From Minicystis rosea (GTDB lineage: Bacteria; Myxococcota_A; Polyangia; Polyangiales; Polyangiaceae), in NCBI GenBank assembly GCA_001931535.1, contig CP016211.1, forward strand, positions 1,392,501 to 1,456,500: 64,000 nucleotides of DNA. The letters run 5' to 3'. Under the pieces are notes generated by a model, which was not told the DNA's origin, made no database searches, and worked only from the letters and a program-made list of their open reading frames with translations. The translations under genes were made by a program, and so were the position numbers. Below, in pieces: positions 43,416 to 51,108 of the stretch (positions are counted from its first letter, which is position 1; every line of letters begins with the position of its first letter).

Positions 43416-44339
43416 TCACGCCAGCCGCAGCACCCTTCGGGTCCGCGGCGAAGGGATCTTCCGGCCGTCCCACGATGACGCATTGCTGTCGAGGAATGCG
43501 CACGCCAGCGGCAGCCACCCGGCAAGGAACCCTCCGCCGCCACAGATCATGCTCCCGCCGTCCCCGCCGCGGATCACGCCCTCCTCCTCGCAGATCTCCC
43601 ATTCGTAGGGGTTCTGCGCGATCGAGAGGCCGAATGCGTTCGGGCGGAGGTGCAGGTCGAAGGCTGACTCGTCGATTGGGTAGCCGTCCGCGGGACACGC
43701 GTCTCCCCAGCGGAACAGTGTGGTGGAGCCGGCGCGGCAGGCGTGCTCCCACTCGTCCTGCGCCGGCAGCATGAAGCCCTGCGCTTCCATCTCGGCACGC
43801 GCTTCGGCGCGCGTCAGCCACTCCTCGCGGTAGGCCCGCGGGCCGCCGCCATCGTCGCTCACCCTCGTCACCGAGCCGCCGGAGAACACGAGCCGATTGC
43901 CGCCCTCGGCGACGAGATCGGGCGCGTCGATGGGCGTGCGGCCCAGGATGTTCGGATGCGTGTCGATCAGGAAGGGCGCGAGCACGGCGATCCGCGCGGG
44001 CGTGAGGCTCGCGTCGAGGAAGGCATCGAGCGAGATGCCGTATTCCTCTTCCGTCTCGTTCCAGCTCTCGAGCTGCTCCTTGGTGAAGCGCGGCCTCTGC
44101 GCGCGGTCCCAGCCGAGCGCGACCTCGCCGCCCGGGATGAGCGCGAAGCGCGAGCCGCCTCCCGTGAAGAACGCGACCGTGTGCGCGACGTCGCCGCACG
44201 CGTGACGCTCGAGGCCCTCGAAGCGGAAGCCGGCCGGGAGCGAGGGCTGGAGCGCGCGCGCGATCGAGTCGCGCGCAGCGTCGGTGAGCGCGTCCCAGCG
44301 AGCGAGTGTGAGGTCGTCGAGGGGAGAGGGCGAGGGCAT
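43416..44339 (-). CDS. Formylglycine-generating-enzyme-fold protein
   Basis: 307 aa from ATG 44339. SUMF1-like motifs: FLIDTHPNI, LTRAEARAEMEAQGFMLPAQ, DEWEHACRAGSTTLFRWGD, FGLSIAQNPYEWEICEEEG and GGGGFLAGW. The usual RGGS-Cys pair is absent, so generation of formylglycine is doubtful. There is no signal peptide, unlike the cassette paralog at 10366. It is transcribed against the array orientation, and its C-terminus runs to within 34 bp of the truncated attC. Confidence 0.75.
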   Translation of the reverse strand: MPSPSPLDDLTLARWDALTDAARDSIARALQPSLPAGFRFEGLERHACGDVAHTVAFFTGGGSRFALIPGGEVALGWDRAQRPRFTKEQLESWNETEEEYGISLDAFLDASLTPARIAVLAPFLIDTHPNILGRTPIDAPDLVAEGGNRLVFSGGSVTRVSDDGGGPRAYREEWLTRAEARAEMEAQGFMLPAQDEWEHACRAGSTTLFRWGDACPADGYPIDESAFDLHLRPNAFGLSIAQNPYEWEICEEEGVIRGGDGGSMICGGGGFLAGWLPLACAFLDSNASSWDGRKIPSPRTRRVLRLA

Positions 44340-44645
44340 GCCGGGAGGATATCCAAAACGGCGCTGCCGCGAGAGCAGAGGAGCGCGAGCAAGACGAGCC
44401 ACGCGGCCGGGGCCGCGCCCGCAGCGCCCACGAGCTTACAAGGAGACGACGGGGAGCCGTTGCATCTACTTCACTGTTCACCGCAAACATGCGATTCGGT
44501 GCTTGCGATGGCGACACTGCGGGACCGCTCCGTGGGGCAGCGACAGCGCCCCCGATGACTCGTGGCTCCATTGGACATGTCATTGATGGTGTCTTGGAGA
44601 CCTTCCAGGAACAACTGGACGAGCACTCTCGCGTATAACCGCGCG
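44340..44645. other. Non-coding stretch
   Basis: About 300 bp between the minus-strand gene and attC 24. Readings on both strands are interrupted and show no family resemblance. It probably contains the promoter of the 43416-44339 gene near 44340-44420. Confidence 0.4.
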
Positions 44646-44731
44646 GCCCAACTCAGCGATGGAGTCCGACGTGGTGGGCGGGCTCGCGTTGCTCGCCAAC
44701 CCACCACGCGGCTCAGCGCGGGTCGTTGGGC
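44646..44731 (+). other. attC site 24 (86 bp)
   Basis: R'' GCCCAAC (44646), R' GTTGGGC (44725). Inner TCAGCGATGGAGTCCGACGT arm, very close to attC 17. Confidence 0.9.
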
Positions 44732-44789
44732 GGGCGGACGGAACAAGAGAACGACGAGGCTGTCATTGCGGGCCGCGCTGGAGGCAACC

Positions 44790-45287
44790 ATGGCTGTCGA
44801 GAGCTACCGCACCGCACCGACAGAAGGGCCGTCATGCCGCATGCACCCTCTGGCGCGCGCGAGCGAGACCTGTGGGCACTGTGGCGCGCCGGTGTGTGAC
44901 GTGTGCGCCACGCTGACGGCTTCTGGCGTGGCCTGCCAGGTGTGCGAACCAAGGATTCGCGCGCGCCGGGCCCTACAAGCACTCGGGCTTTCGGCCGCGA
45001 TTGGCGCTGCCGTGCTCGCCGCGGTCATGTCGCTCCCCGTCCCGCCGAAGAGACCGGAGGCCTTGCTCCCGCCGGAGATGTCGGAGTTTTTGATGCCGAA
45101 CGACCTGCCACGCGAGCCCTTGGTGTTGCCCATGCCCGACGACACACCCGTAGCGGCGTTCGACTCCCCTGATGCATCCATCGGTGTGCTGGATACCGAA
45201 TCCTCCCTGGAAGGCGAACGATGGCCGGGAACTCGCCGTCGCCGGTGGGTCGGCGGCGACGCCGGGGACGATGTGCGCGCTCGGTGA
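44790..45287 (+). CDS. B-box-type zinc-finger membrane protein
   Basis: 165 aa from ATG 44790, after GGAGG. The N-terminal ~60 aa have CRMHPLARASETCGHCGAPV, CDVCA and CQVCEPR, the Cys/His spacing of a B-box zinc finger. One membrane helix lies at ~67-88 (GLSAAIGAAVLAAVMSLPV). A Pro/Asp-rich tail follows. B-box plus membrane helix proteins are common in Myxococcota, but the role is unknown. Confidence 0.7.
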   Translation: MAVESYRTAPTEGPSCRMHPLARASETCGHCGAPVCDVCATLTASGVACQVCEPRIRARRALQALGLSAAIGAAVLAAVMSLPVPPKRPEALLPPEMSEFLMPNDLPREPLVLPMPDDTPVAAFDSPDASIGVLDTESSLEGERWPGTRRRRWVGGDAGDDVRAR

Positions 45288-45438
45288 CAAGTCGCAATCC
45301 ACGGGCCCATGCGCGCCGAACCACACGCCTGCCCGAGCCGGCAGTGCTGGACGCGACCAGGCCCACGGATGTAGCTTGCTCTGGTGGAAGCGGTCTTGAG
45401 GCCCACAGTAGTGCAATCGGGCATCGGCGGGTGAGGCT

Positions 45439-45518
45439 GCCCAACTCGCGTCCTGAGGCGGATCGCAAGCTCCGGGAGACCAAGTGGCAGGCCTACGTTA
45501 TTGACAGCCGAGCATGCC
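45439..45518 (+). repeat. 5' attC-associated module, diverged copy
   Basis: GCCCAACTCGCGTCCTGAGG opens a shortened (80 bp) version of the 99-bp module and directly precedes attC 25. The inner conserved segment is not kept. Confidence 0.55.
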
Positions 45519-45595
45519 GTCCAACAACGGCTTGCTGACCGACGCGCGCGTGCGTTGCGCGCCCGCCGCGCGAGGCAGAAGCCGTGCCGTTAGGC
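45519..45595 (+). other. attC site 25 (77 bp)
   Basis: R'' GTCCAAC (45519), R' GTTAGGC (45589). Tip CGTGCGTTGCGCGCCCG. Same subtype as attC 9. Confidence 0.87.
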
Positions 45596-45635
45596 GGATG
45601 GGCGTGTTGCAGTATCGCCCCGCGGAGGCTTTCTC

Positions 45636-46277
45636 ATGACAGTTACGCTCCCTGACCCAGCCCTTTGGCAGCAGCTCGTCGTCTCGGGTGGGGAGCTACC
45701 TCCATGGATCGTCGAGCATGTTGCAGCCGAGGCGCTTCGAGACCCTTCCCGTGGCTTCCAATGGCTCAGAGCTATTGTTGTCTCGGAGCGCGCGACGGCT
45801 GTTGCAAGGGCCTATTCAGCCAAGCACCTCGGCGCGTGCCATGACACGGCCTCTCTCGCTGCGGTTGCGGCACTTCTGCGTTCGGCCCCTGCGCCCCTGG
45901 CGCGTCTTGGCGCGGCGGAGGCCTTATGCGGTCCCTGGGCCGAGTCTGTCGCCGACGCGCTTTGCGACGCACTGACTGACCCGGGAGTCGTCCTCGATAT
46001 GTGGTCCACGCTTCGCGTCTCTGACGCGGCCGCCTTCGCCCTCGTGGCTTGCTCCCGGGCAGACCATCCATCCTTCCAGGCCTGGCGCGACGGGATGCGC
46101 GCAGACATGACCTCGCCCGATACGGAGCGCGGCCAACTCGCCGTCTTCGCGCTCGCCCGCATCGGAGATCGGAACGCTCTTGTTCTACTGCGCAAGCTCG
46201 CTCGAGACGACAACTGGCAGGCACAAGAGACGCAGAGCCTGATCGACGCGTCGTCCCGGCCACAGCGCCCGACCTGA
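45636..46277 (+). CDS. HEAT-repeat-like cassette protein
   Basis: 213 aa from ATG 45636. Repeated helix pairs (ATAVARAYSAKHLGACHD, SLAAVAALLRSAPAPLARLG, AVFALARIGDRNALVLLRKL) resemble HEAT/PBS-lyase repeats used as protein-binding scaffolds. No catalytic motif. It ends 4 bp before attC 26. Confidence 0.68.
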   Translation: MTVTLPDPALWQQLVVSGGELPPWIVEHVAAEALRDPSRGFQWLRAIVVSERATAVARAYSAKHLGACHDTASLAAVAALLRSAPAPLARLGAAEALCGPWAESVADALCDALTDPGVVLDMWSTLRVSDAAAFALVACSRADHPSFQAWRDGMRADMTSPDTERGQLAVFALARIGDRNALVLLRKLARDDNWQAQETQSLIDASSRPQRPT

Positions 46278-46280
46278 ACC

Positions 46281-46366
46281 GCCCAACATGGGATTTCAGC
46301 CGACCAACACCTCGTCGCGCTTCGCGCTCCCTCTGGTGTTCGCGGCTGAATCCCGGTACGTTGGGC
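46281..46366 (+). other. attC site 26 (86 bp)
   Basis: R'' GCCCAAC (46281), R' GTTGGGC (46360). ACACCTCGTCGCGCTTCGCG tip region. Strong outer complement ATGGGATTTCAGCCG with CGGCTGAATCCCGGTA. Confidence 0.9.
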
Positions 46367-46414
46367 GAGCGGGGCTCGCGCCGTCTGGATGATAGAGACT
46401 GAAGGAGGTTCGGT

Positions 46415-46942
46415 GTGGAAACGGAGCCTGTCGGGGAGCGAATCGAACGGGCCCTGCGTGTCCTCGTGGGTTTGCCGCTGCGGTACCTGGGGCGTGCCGC
46501 CGACATGGCTTGGCTTGGCTTCGGCGACATGGTCGAGGTGCCGAAGCGCACGGGGGGAACGAGGATGGTCGCCAGGCACGCATTGCACCTGCAATGTGCC
46601 TTTCGACTCGCGGGCCCCACGGGGGCGATCGCTGCGGCGCACGACATGTATTACTCGTCGGAGAATCCGGGGCACGAGCCCGATGATTTCGAGTGGGATC
46701 ACCCCGGAGCCAACTGGTACGACAGGCGCGTGGCGGAGTTCATGGCGGCGCTCGCTGCCAATCCACTGGTGGTCGAGCGCGTCGAGGGTGACGAGTTCGG
46801 CGGCTTCCGGCTCTGGCTCAGCGGCGGCCATACGCTCGCTGTTTTTCCAGCGACGTCGTTCCGCCAAGAGCACTGGCGATACCTCCAACCCGGGAGCAAA
46901 GAGGACCATTTTGCGGTCTTTGACGATTCGGTGAGCGGATGA
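46415..46942 (+). CDS. Hypothetical cassette protein
   Basis: 175 aa from GTG 46415, preceded by AGGAGG. Strands and aromatic residues (HALHLQCAFRLAGPTG, DHPGANWYDRRVAEFMAALA, GGHTLAVFPATSFRQEHWRY) resemble solitary immunity-type proteins, but no family is assigned. The long hydrophilic tail and lack of a signal point to the cytoplasm. Confidence 0.6.
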   Translation: METEPVGERIERALRVLVGLPLRYLGRAADMAWLGFGDMVEVPKRTGGTRMVARHALHLQCAFRLAGPTGAIAAAHDMYYSSENPGHEPDDFEWDHPGANWYDRRVAEFMAALAANPLVVERVEGDEFGGFRLWLSGGHTLAVFPATSFRQEHWRYLQPGSKEDHFAVFDDSVSG

Positions 46943-47023
46943 GCGTGCCGAGGCTCAGATGAGCTCTGCTCGACGTTCTCCACGCTCGCGGCGGAGACCG
47001 CAGATGCCCTATCATGGGCCTCC

Positions 47024-47208
47024 GCCCAACTCACGCCCTAAGGCGGACCGCACCTGGAGGGTGCGTTCGCGCGAGTGCCAGCTGGATACATCAGTGCGTG
47101 GCCGGTATCGGGCAGCGTTGCCGCCCAACTGTGCAATGCAGCCGGCGGAGCGCGCAACTTCGCTTCGCGCGGCAGCGCGCTCCGCGGCTGTGTGCGACCA
47201 CGTTGGGC
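47024..47208 (+). repeat. 185-bp composite repeat, copy 4
   Basis: Opening GCCCAACTCACGCCCTAAGG, conserved middle (TACATCAGTGCGTGGCCGG, then TATCGGGCAGCGTTGCC) and attC 27. The pseudo-R' has become CTGGATA, so only the outer boxes are constrained. Confidence 0.87.
47123..47208 (+). other. attC site 27 (86 bp)
   Basis: R'' GCCCAAC (47123), R' GTTGGGC (47202). Same tip as attC 2, 7 and 23. Confidence 0.88.
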
Positions 47209-47323
47209 CGGCACGCGTCGGGCCGAGCCTTCCACGCGCGCTGCGAACGCCCGCTCGGCGCCCTCAGGCCTATGGGCGCGGGGGGCATGACGCGAAACGC
47301 CCACCGCGTGTAGAGTTGCGCCC

Positions 47324-48319
47324 ATGCACGTCAAGATTGACGAAGCCCTTCGCGAGAGTCTGCGTGCAAGACCGGGGATGTACTTCGGAACGACGGACTA
47401 TCGGCAAGGCGTCCTCTCTGTGCTCAGCTATCTCAGCCGAGACCTGCTCGATGGCTCCTCGAAGGGCGCTTTCGTCCGGGTGACGTTGGATGGGCCGCGC
47501 ATCGCCCTGCAGGCGCGAGGTTGCCACCTGGACCGGTCGGCGCTCGACTCGGCTCAGCTGCTCGCAGCCATCGGCCTGGTCGATCTCGAAGAGCAATCGG
47601 ACCCTGCGGCGGTGGCGCTGAGCTTCGAGCCGCACCTGGACCCTGCGCCCCTGAAGGCTCCGCAGTGCCTGGAGCATGCTCGGCTGGTAGGAGCCCTGCG
47701 TCCCATCGCGCTACAGCATCCGGGAGTGACTGTGGTCGTCGAGTCGACGGCCGGTGCGGGAGCGATCACGACGCTCACGGGCGACTGTGCCGCACTCGCG
47801 CTGGAGCTCGGCGCGGGCCGATCACATTACCTTCAACACCCCTGGACGCTGCAGTGGAGTGACGGCGATGCGAAACGTCTCGATGCGGCGCTCTGGTGGG
47901 CCAGTGACGGCGGGCTTCAGGTCTACGCGGTCGTGAACGGCTTCCATACGGCTCACGGTGGCTCTCACATCGACGGTTTCTGGCGTGGCTGGGCGCGAGC
48001 CCTGGAAGTGCGCTTGGCGGAGTCGCCCTTCGCGGGGACCAAGCTGACTTGGGGGACGCCGCCGGAGCAGATTCCCTGGAATGCGACCCTCGTGCTATCG
48101 GTCCAATGGCCCGAGCCCTGCTGGGGCCCTGCCACCCGCTGCTGCGTCGACGATGTTCGCTGTGGCGAGCTCGTCGAGACCGGAGCCTTCGAAGGGCTCC
48201 TCAGCAAGCTCCGGGACGCACCCTTTGATGACGCGGAGCCTCCATGGCAGAAGATGGCCGGATTGCATTTCCCGACGCCATGGCTCTCGCGATTGGCAGA
48301 TGACCTCCGAGACCCGTAA
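47324..48319 (+). CDS. Degenerate GyrB/ParE-like protein (cassette gene)
   Basis: 331 aa from ATG 47324. The N-terminus SLRARPGMYFGTTDYRQGVL matches the R-RPGMYIG-TD start of the type II topoisomerase ATPase. Near residue ~207, AVVNGFHTAHGGSHIDGFW matches the GyrB transducer motif (N-NT-GG-H--GF). The ATP-site Asn/Asp motifs (VVDNSIDE-like and DNGRGIP-like) are missing, and there is no TOPRIM domain. It is therefore about half of GyrB, probably without ATPase activity; it might bind gyrase or DNA, for example as an inhibitor or decoy. Confidence 0.72.
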   Translation: MHVKIDEALRESLRARPGMYFGTTDYRQGVLSVLSYLSRDLLDGSSKGAFVRVTLDGPRIALQARGCHLDRSALDSAQLLAAIGLVDLEEQSDPAAVALSFEPHLDPAPLKAPQCLEHARLVGALRPIALQHPGVTVVVESTAGAGAITTLTGDCAALALELGAGRSHYLQHPWTLQWSDGDAKRLDAALWWASDGGLQVYAVVNGFHTAHGGSHIDGFWRGWARALEVRLAESPFAGTKLTWGTPPEQIPWNATLVLSVQWPEPCWGPATRCCVDDVRCGELVETGAFEGLLSKLRDAPFDDAEPPWQKMAGLHFPTPWLSRLADDLRDP

Positions 48320-48398
48320 TAGGGGAGGGCCGTCCAACCGGCTCCAGGGACGCTCGTCGGGCTCGAGGCCGGCGGGCGCCGCTCGGTGCGTCTGTGCG

Positions 48399-48481
48399 AT
48401 CCAACCATGAACGGCTCGCTGACCGACGCGTGCGTGCGCTGCGCGCCCCCCCGCGCGCGGCAGAAGCCGTAGCCGCTGGGC
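48399..48481 (+). other. attC site 28 (83 bp, degenerate boxes)
   Basis: R'' about ATCCAAC (48399) and R' GCTGGGC (48475, T to C at the recombination TT). The GCTGACCGACGCGTGCGTGC arm is intact. The R' change may abolish cleavage. Confidence 0.65.
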
Positions 48482-48496
48482 GGATGAGAGGCGAAC

Positions 48497-48796
48497 ATGA
48501 TCCCGGTTGAATGGCTGCAGCTGCGCGTGGAGGGAATGGAGCCGGAGGATCTCGCCCGCCGCGAACTGCAACAGATGGAGATTGACCCAGCAGAGCGCGC
48601 AAGGCTCCTTGCCAGCCCGGCCGTGGTTCGATGGCGGTAGACGTGGACCGCCTCCTTGGAGCAGATGATACCCGGCGACGAGCTTTGGTATTTCAAGAGC
48701 CCGCCGGAGCTGTGGCGAAGCCTCGCCGGCGCCGCCGGATACGCAACCGTGCGCAACGGCGCGCCGGTCTCGGTGTTGAGCACCTGGAGAAGCTGA
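48497..48796 (+). pseudogene. Small cassette ORF with in-frame TAG
   Basis: ATG 48497 encodes MIPVEWLQLRVEGMEPEDLA and ends at TAG 48638-48640 (47 aa). The same frame continues at once as ...LEQMIPGDELWYFKSPPELW to TGA 48796. The two halves resemble one ~100-aa family of small bacterial proteins with an ELW-F-SPP-W motif. It is therefore either a gene with a premature amber stop or two small coupled ORFs (the second from ATG 48665, 43 aa). Confidence 0.55.
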
Positions 48797-49102
48797 ACGA
48801 TGTATACCCACGCGACGAGGCGTCACGCTGAGGAGGTTCTCGAGTACGTTTCAGTTATCGGGAGCGTGGCTTTGGTAAACGTTCTCGCAGGAGTCGTCGA
48901 GCTCGAAATCGGCTGCGCGATCGGCGACCGTGCTGTCGTCGACGCGCGGTCGGCCCGCGGAAGCGAACCTCCTGTCGTCATGCTGGACGACCGCATTGTC
49001 GTCGGAGCAATCGGCTCGTCGTATGCACTCGTGCTCTATCTCCAAGATCCCCGCCCCGAAAACGCCATCGTGCTCGAAAGAGTCGAGCGGGCATGTCTTC
49101 TT

Positions 49103-50163
49103 CTAGAGCGGTTTTCGCTCGAGTGCGGTACAGCCGGTCTTCGGCGAGGCGCGAGCTCGACCAAGTGGCGTGGGCGCGCGCGATTGGACCGGGCGCGGAC
49201 GAGCGCGACGACGAGGTCGTCGGATGTAGCCTTTCAGCGCGAACCAGCCCTGCGCGTCCTGCCGAAAGACCTTGTCGACCCCACGGACCATCGCGTCGTA
49301 AACCGCCGGCACGGTGCGCGGAGCTGCGGCGCGAAGGGCCTCCTTGACCTTGGAGCCGCAGTTCTCCACCGGCGACAGGTCTGGCGAATACGCGGGCAGA
49401 ATCCAATAGCGAACGCCTCGAGCACGGAGCGCTTGGCGCACGCCGCGCAGGCGATGCGCGCCAAGGCCGTCGGCAATGACCACGTCTCCGCGCTTCAGCT
49501 CGGGCATGAGCACTTGGCGCACGTAGACATCGAAGTGCTCACCGTTCATCGCCCCCTTAAAGGCCCACGGTGCGACGACACCTCGCAGGCCAAGCCCCAT
49601 CACCAGCGTGATGTTCGGGTCCGGGTTGGCGGGGACCTTGCCATAGGCACGCCTGCCGCGAGGCGCGCGCCCATAGCGACGCGTCATGCCGAGATGAGCG
49701 CCAAATTCGTCGACGAAGATCAGCCGTCGCGCCCCCGCCGCCAACGCTCGACGGCGGAACCTGCGGCGCGCGACTTGGACATCGGGCCTGTCTTGTTCGC
49801 TTGGACAGAGCGTCTTTTTTTTCGCGGCAAACCAAGCCGCTTCAGCGTCCGGCACATCGTCGGGCGGCTCACGCGCGCACCTGTGCGGCGCTCCAGCAGC
49901 TCGATCAGCTCATCCAGGGTTCGATCGTTCTTCTCATCCACGAGCGCCTGTAGTTGCTGTGCTCCGGCCTCGTCGATCTTCGAGACCCTTCCGCCACCGT
50001 GCGGACGAGGCGCAACGCTCCCGGTTGTCCGCTCGAGACTGAGATAGTCCTGCACAGTGCTGAGAACGACGGCGAAACGCTCCGCGATCTCTCGCATGCT
50101 TCCCTCGCCGTTGCGGTAGGCGTCAACAATCCGCTGTCGCAAGTCGACACTGTACGGTCCCAT
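49103..50163 (-). CDS. IS630-family transposase made by -1 frameshifting
   Basis: OrfA starts at ATG 50163: HTH (YSVDLRQRIVDAYRNGEGSM), then KKRRSVQANK in the 0 frame. OrfB is in the -1 frame: IFVDEFGAHLGMTRR, VVIADGLGAHRL and LPAYSPDLSPVENCGSKVKE give the DDE triad. The frames meet at an A8 run (T8 at 49815-49822 on the + strand), a standard slippery site for IS630. The stop codon TAG uses the TA of the target duplication. All catalytic parts are present. Confidence 0.88.
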
Positions 50164-50242
50164 GCGCGGAGCCCGCGCAGCCCGCATGCCATCACCCTGC
50201 CGGGCGTTCTCTGCTTGTACCGAACCCGAGTGGAAACCGCTC
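49106..50242 (-). mobile_element. IS630-family element 1
   Basis: 1,137 bp. Imperfect ~26-bp inverted ends begin GAGCGGTTT and end GGTACA. Flanked by TA at 49104-49105 and 50243-50244, the IS630 target duplication. Inserted in a cassette gene. Confidence 0.92.
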
Positions 50243-50365
50243 TAAAGCCAACGCTGCATTCAGCGGTACGCGGGTTGCCGCCCGAACCGAGCGGCTCCGC
50301 CACTCCCGCTGCGGCGCCCTTGTCGGCACGACGGGCACCGCGACGGAGGCCCTCATGAAATCACC

Positions 50366-50451
50366 GCTCAACAAGCCGCTGGTGTCCGACGGTTCGGGCA
50401 AGCTCGCTTCGCTCGGCAGCCCGGCACGCGGCACAGCCGCAGACGTTCGAC
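50366..50451 (+). other. attC site 29 (86 bp)
   Basis: R'' GCTCAAC (50366), R' GTTCGAC (50445). Tip CAAGCTCGCTTCGCTCGGC. The 225 bp that follow, up to 50676, show no supportable gene. Confidence 0.83.
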
Positions 50452-50676
50452 GGGCGGGCCCCGCCCCAGCGATTGCAAGGGGCCGGGCAAAAAGCGTCTC
50501 TGCAGCGCTCGGGGCGCGCGAAGAGCAAGCCTCGCTTGCTCAGGGGGGCCTCGAAGGCGCGAGGTGCGGAAGCGCGGCGATTTCGCTCAGAGCAGGTGTC
50601 GGCGCGGCGGACGAGAGATCGGGCACGGTTCGCTTCATGACGGCCCTGTCCTTGTCCGACGAGGCGTAGAATCGGA

Positions 50677-51108
50677 ATGCTCATCATGTTTTTGATCCTC
50701 GTGAGCCTCGCGCTTGCCCCACTCTCGGCGCTGATCTGGTGGCACCACATCCGAGCCGCGATCGATACCGGCCGGCCCATGGGGGTCTATGAGCGCATCG
50801 CAGGACTGCTCAACGGCCACGTGCACCCCATGGAGGACGACGTGCGCGCCGCTGTGGCGCGAGAGGCCGAGAAGGAATTTCGCATCGCCCTTCACGAGCG
50901 GGGCATCGACCCTGTCGCATACCGACTGGAATTGCGCGACGACGAGCTCCTCGATGTCGCTCCGTGGGTGGTTCACGCAGACGGGCGCGAGGAGCCGCTG
51001 TCGGCGTTTGAGGCGACGCTGATGCGAGCGGCGACGCGCCCGAAGCCGCGAATACCGCACGCTGACCCCACGAGCCCTTACAACCCTCCACGCGGAGACG
51101 GCGCCTAA
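50677..51108 (+). CDS. Hypothetical protein with N-terminal membrane helix
   Basis: 143 aa from ATG 50677. Membrane helix at ~2-22 (LIMFLILVSLALAPLSALIW), then a charged soluble part (DDVRAAVAREAEKEFRIALH) and a Pro-rich tail. Family unknown. The stop TAA is formed at the junction with IS630 element 2; without the insertion the same position reads TAG, so the protein is unchanged. Confidence 0.62.
   Translation: MLIMFLILVSLALAPLSALIWWHHIRAAIDTGRPMGVYERIAGLLNGHVHPMEDDVRAAVAREAEKEFRIALHERGIDPVAYRLELRDDELLDVAPWVVHADGREEPLSAFEATLMRAATRPKPRIPHADPTSPYNPPRGDGA

Larger units (their letters stand above)
48800..50358 (+). pseudogene. Cassette gene split by IS630
   Basis: The left part is ATG 48800-49105, the right part 50245-50358. 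Removing the IS and one TA copy gives an uninterrupted 139-aa frame through CTT CTT CTA AAG CCA. The N-terminus (VEYVSVIGSVALVNVLAG-like strands) is beta-rich, and the C-terminus is Ala/Pro/Arg-rich. Family unknown. The ATG overlaps the end of the preceding ORF region, so both were perhaps one cassette. The stop lies 8 bp before attC 29. Confidence 0.75.
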
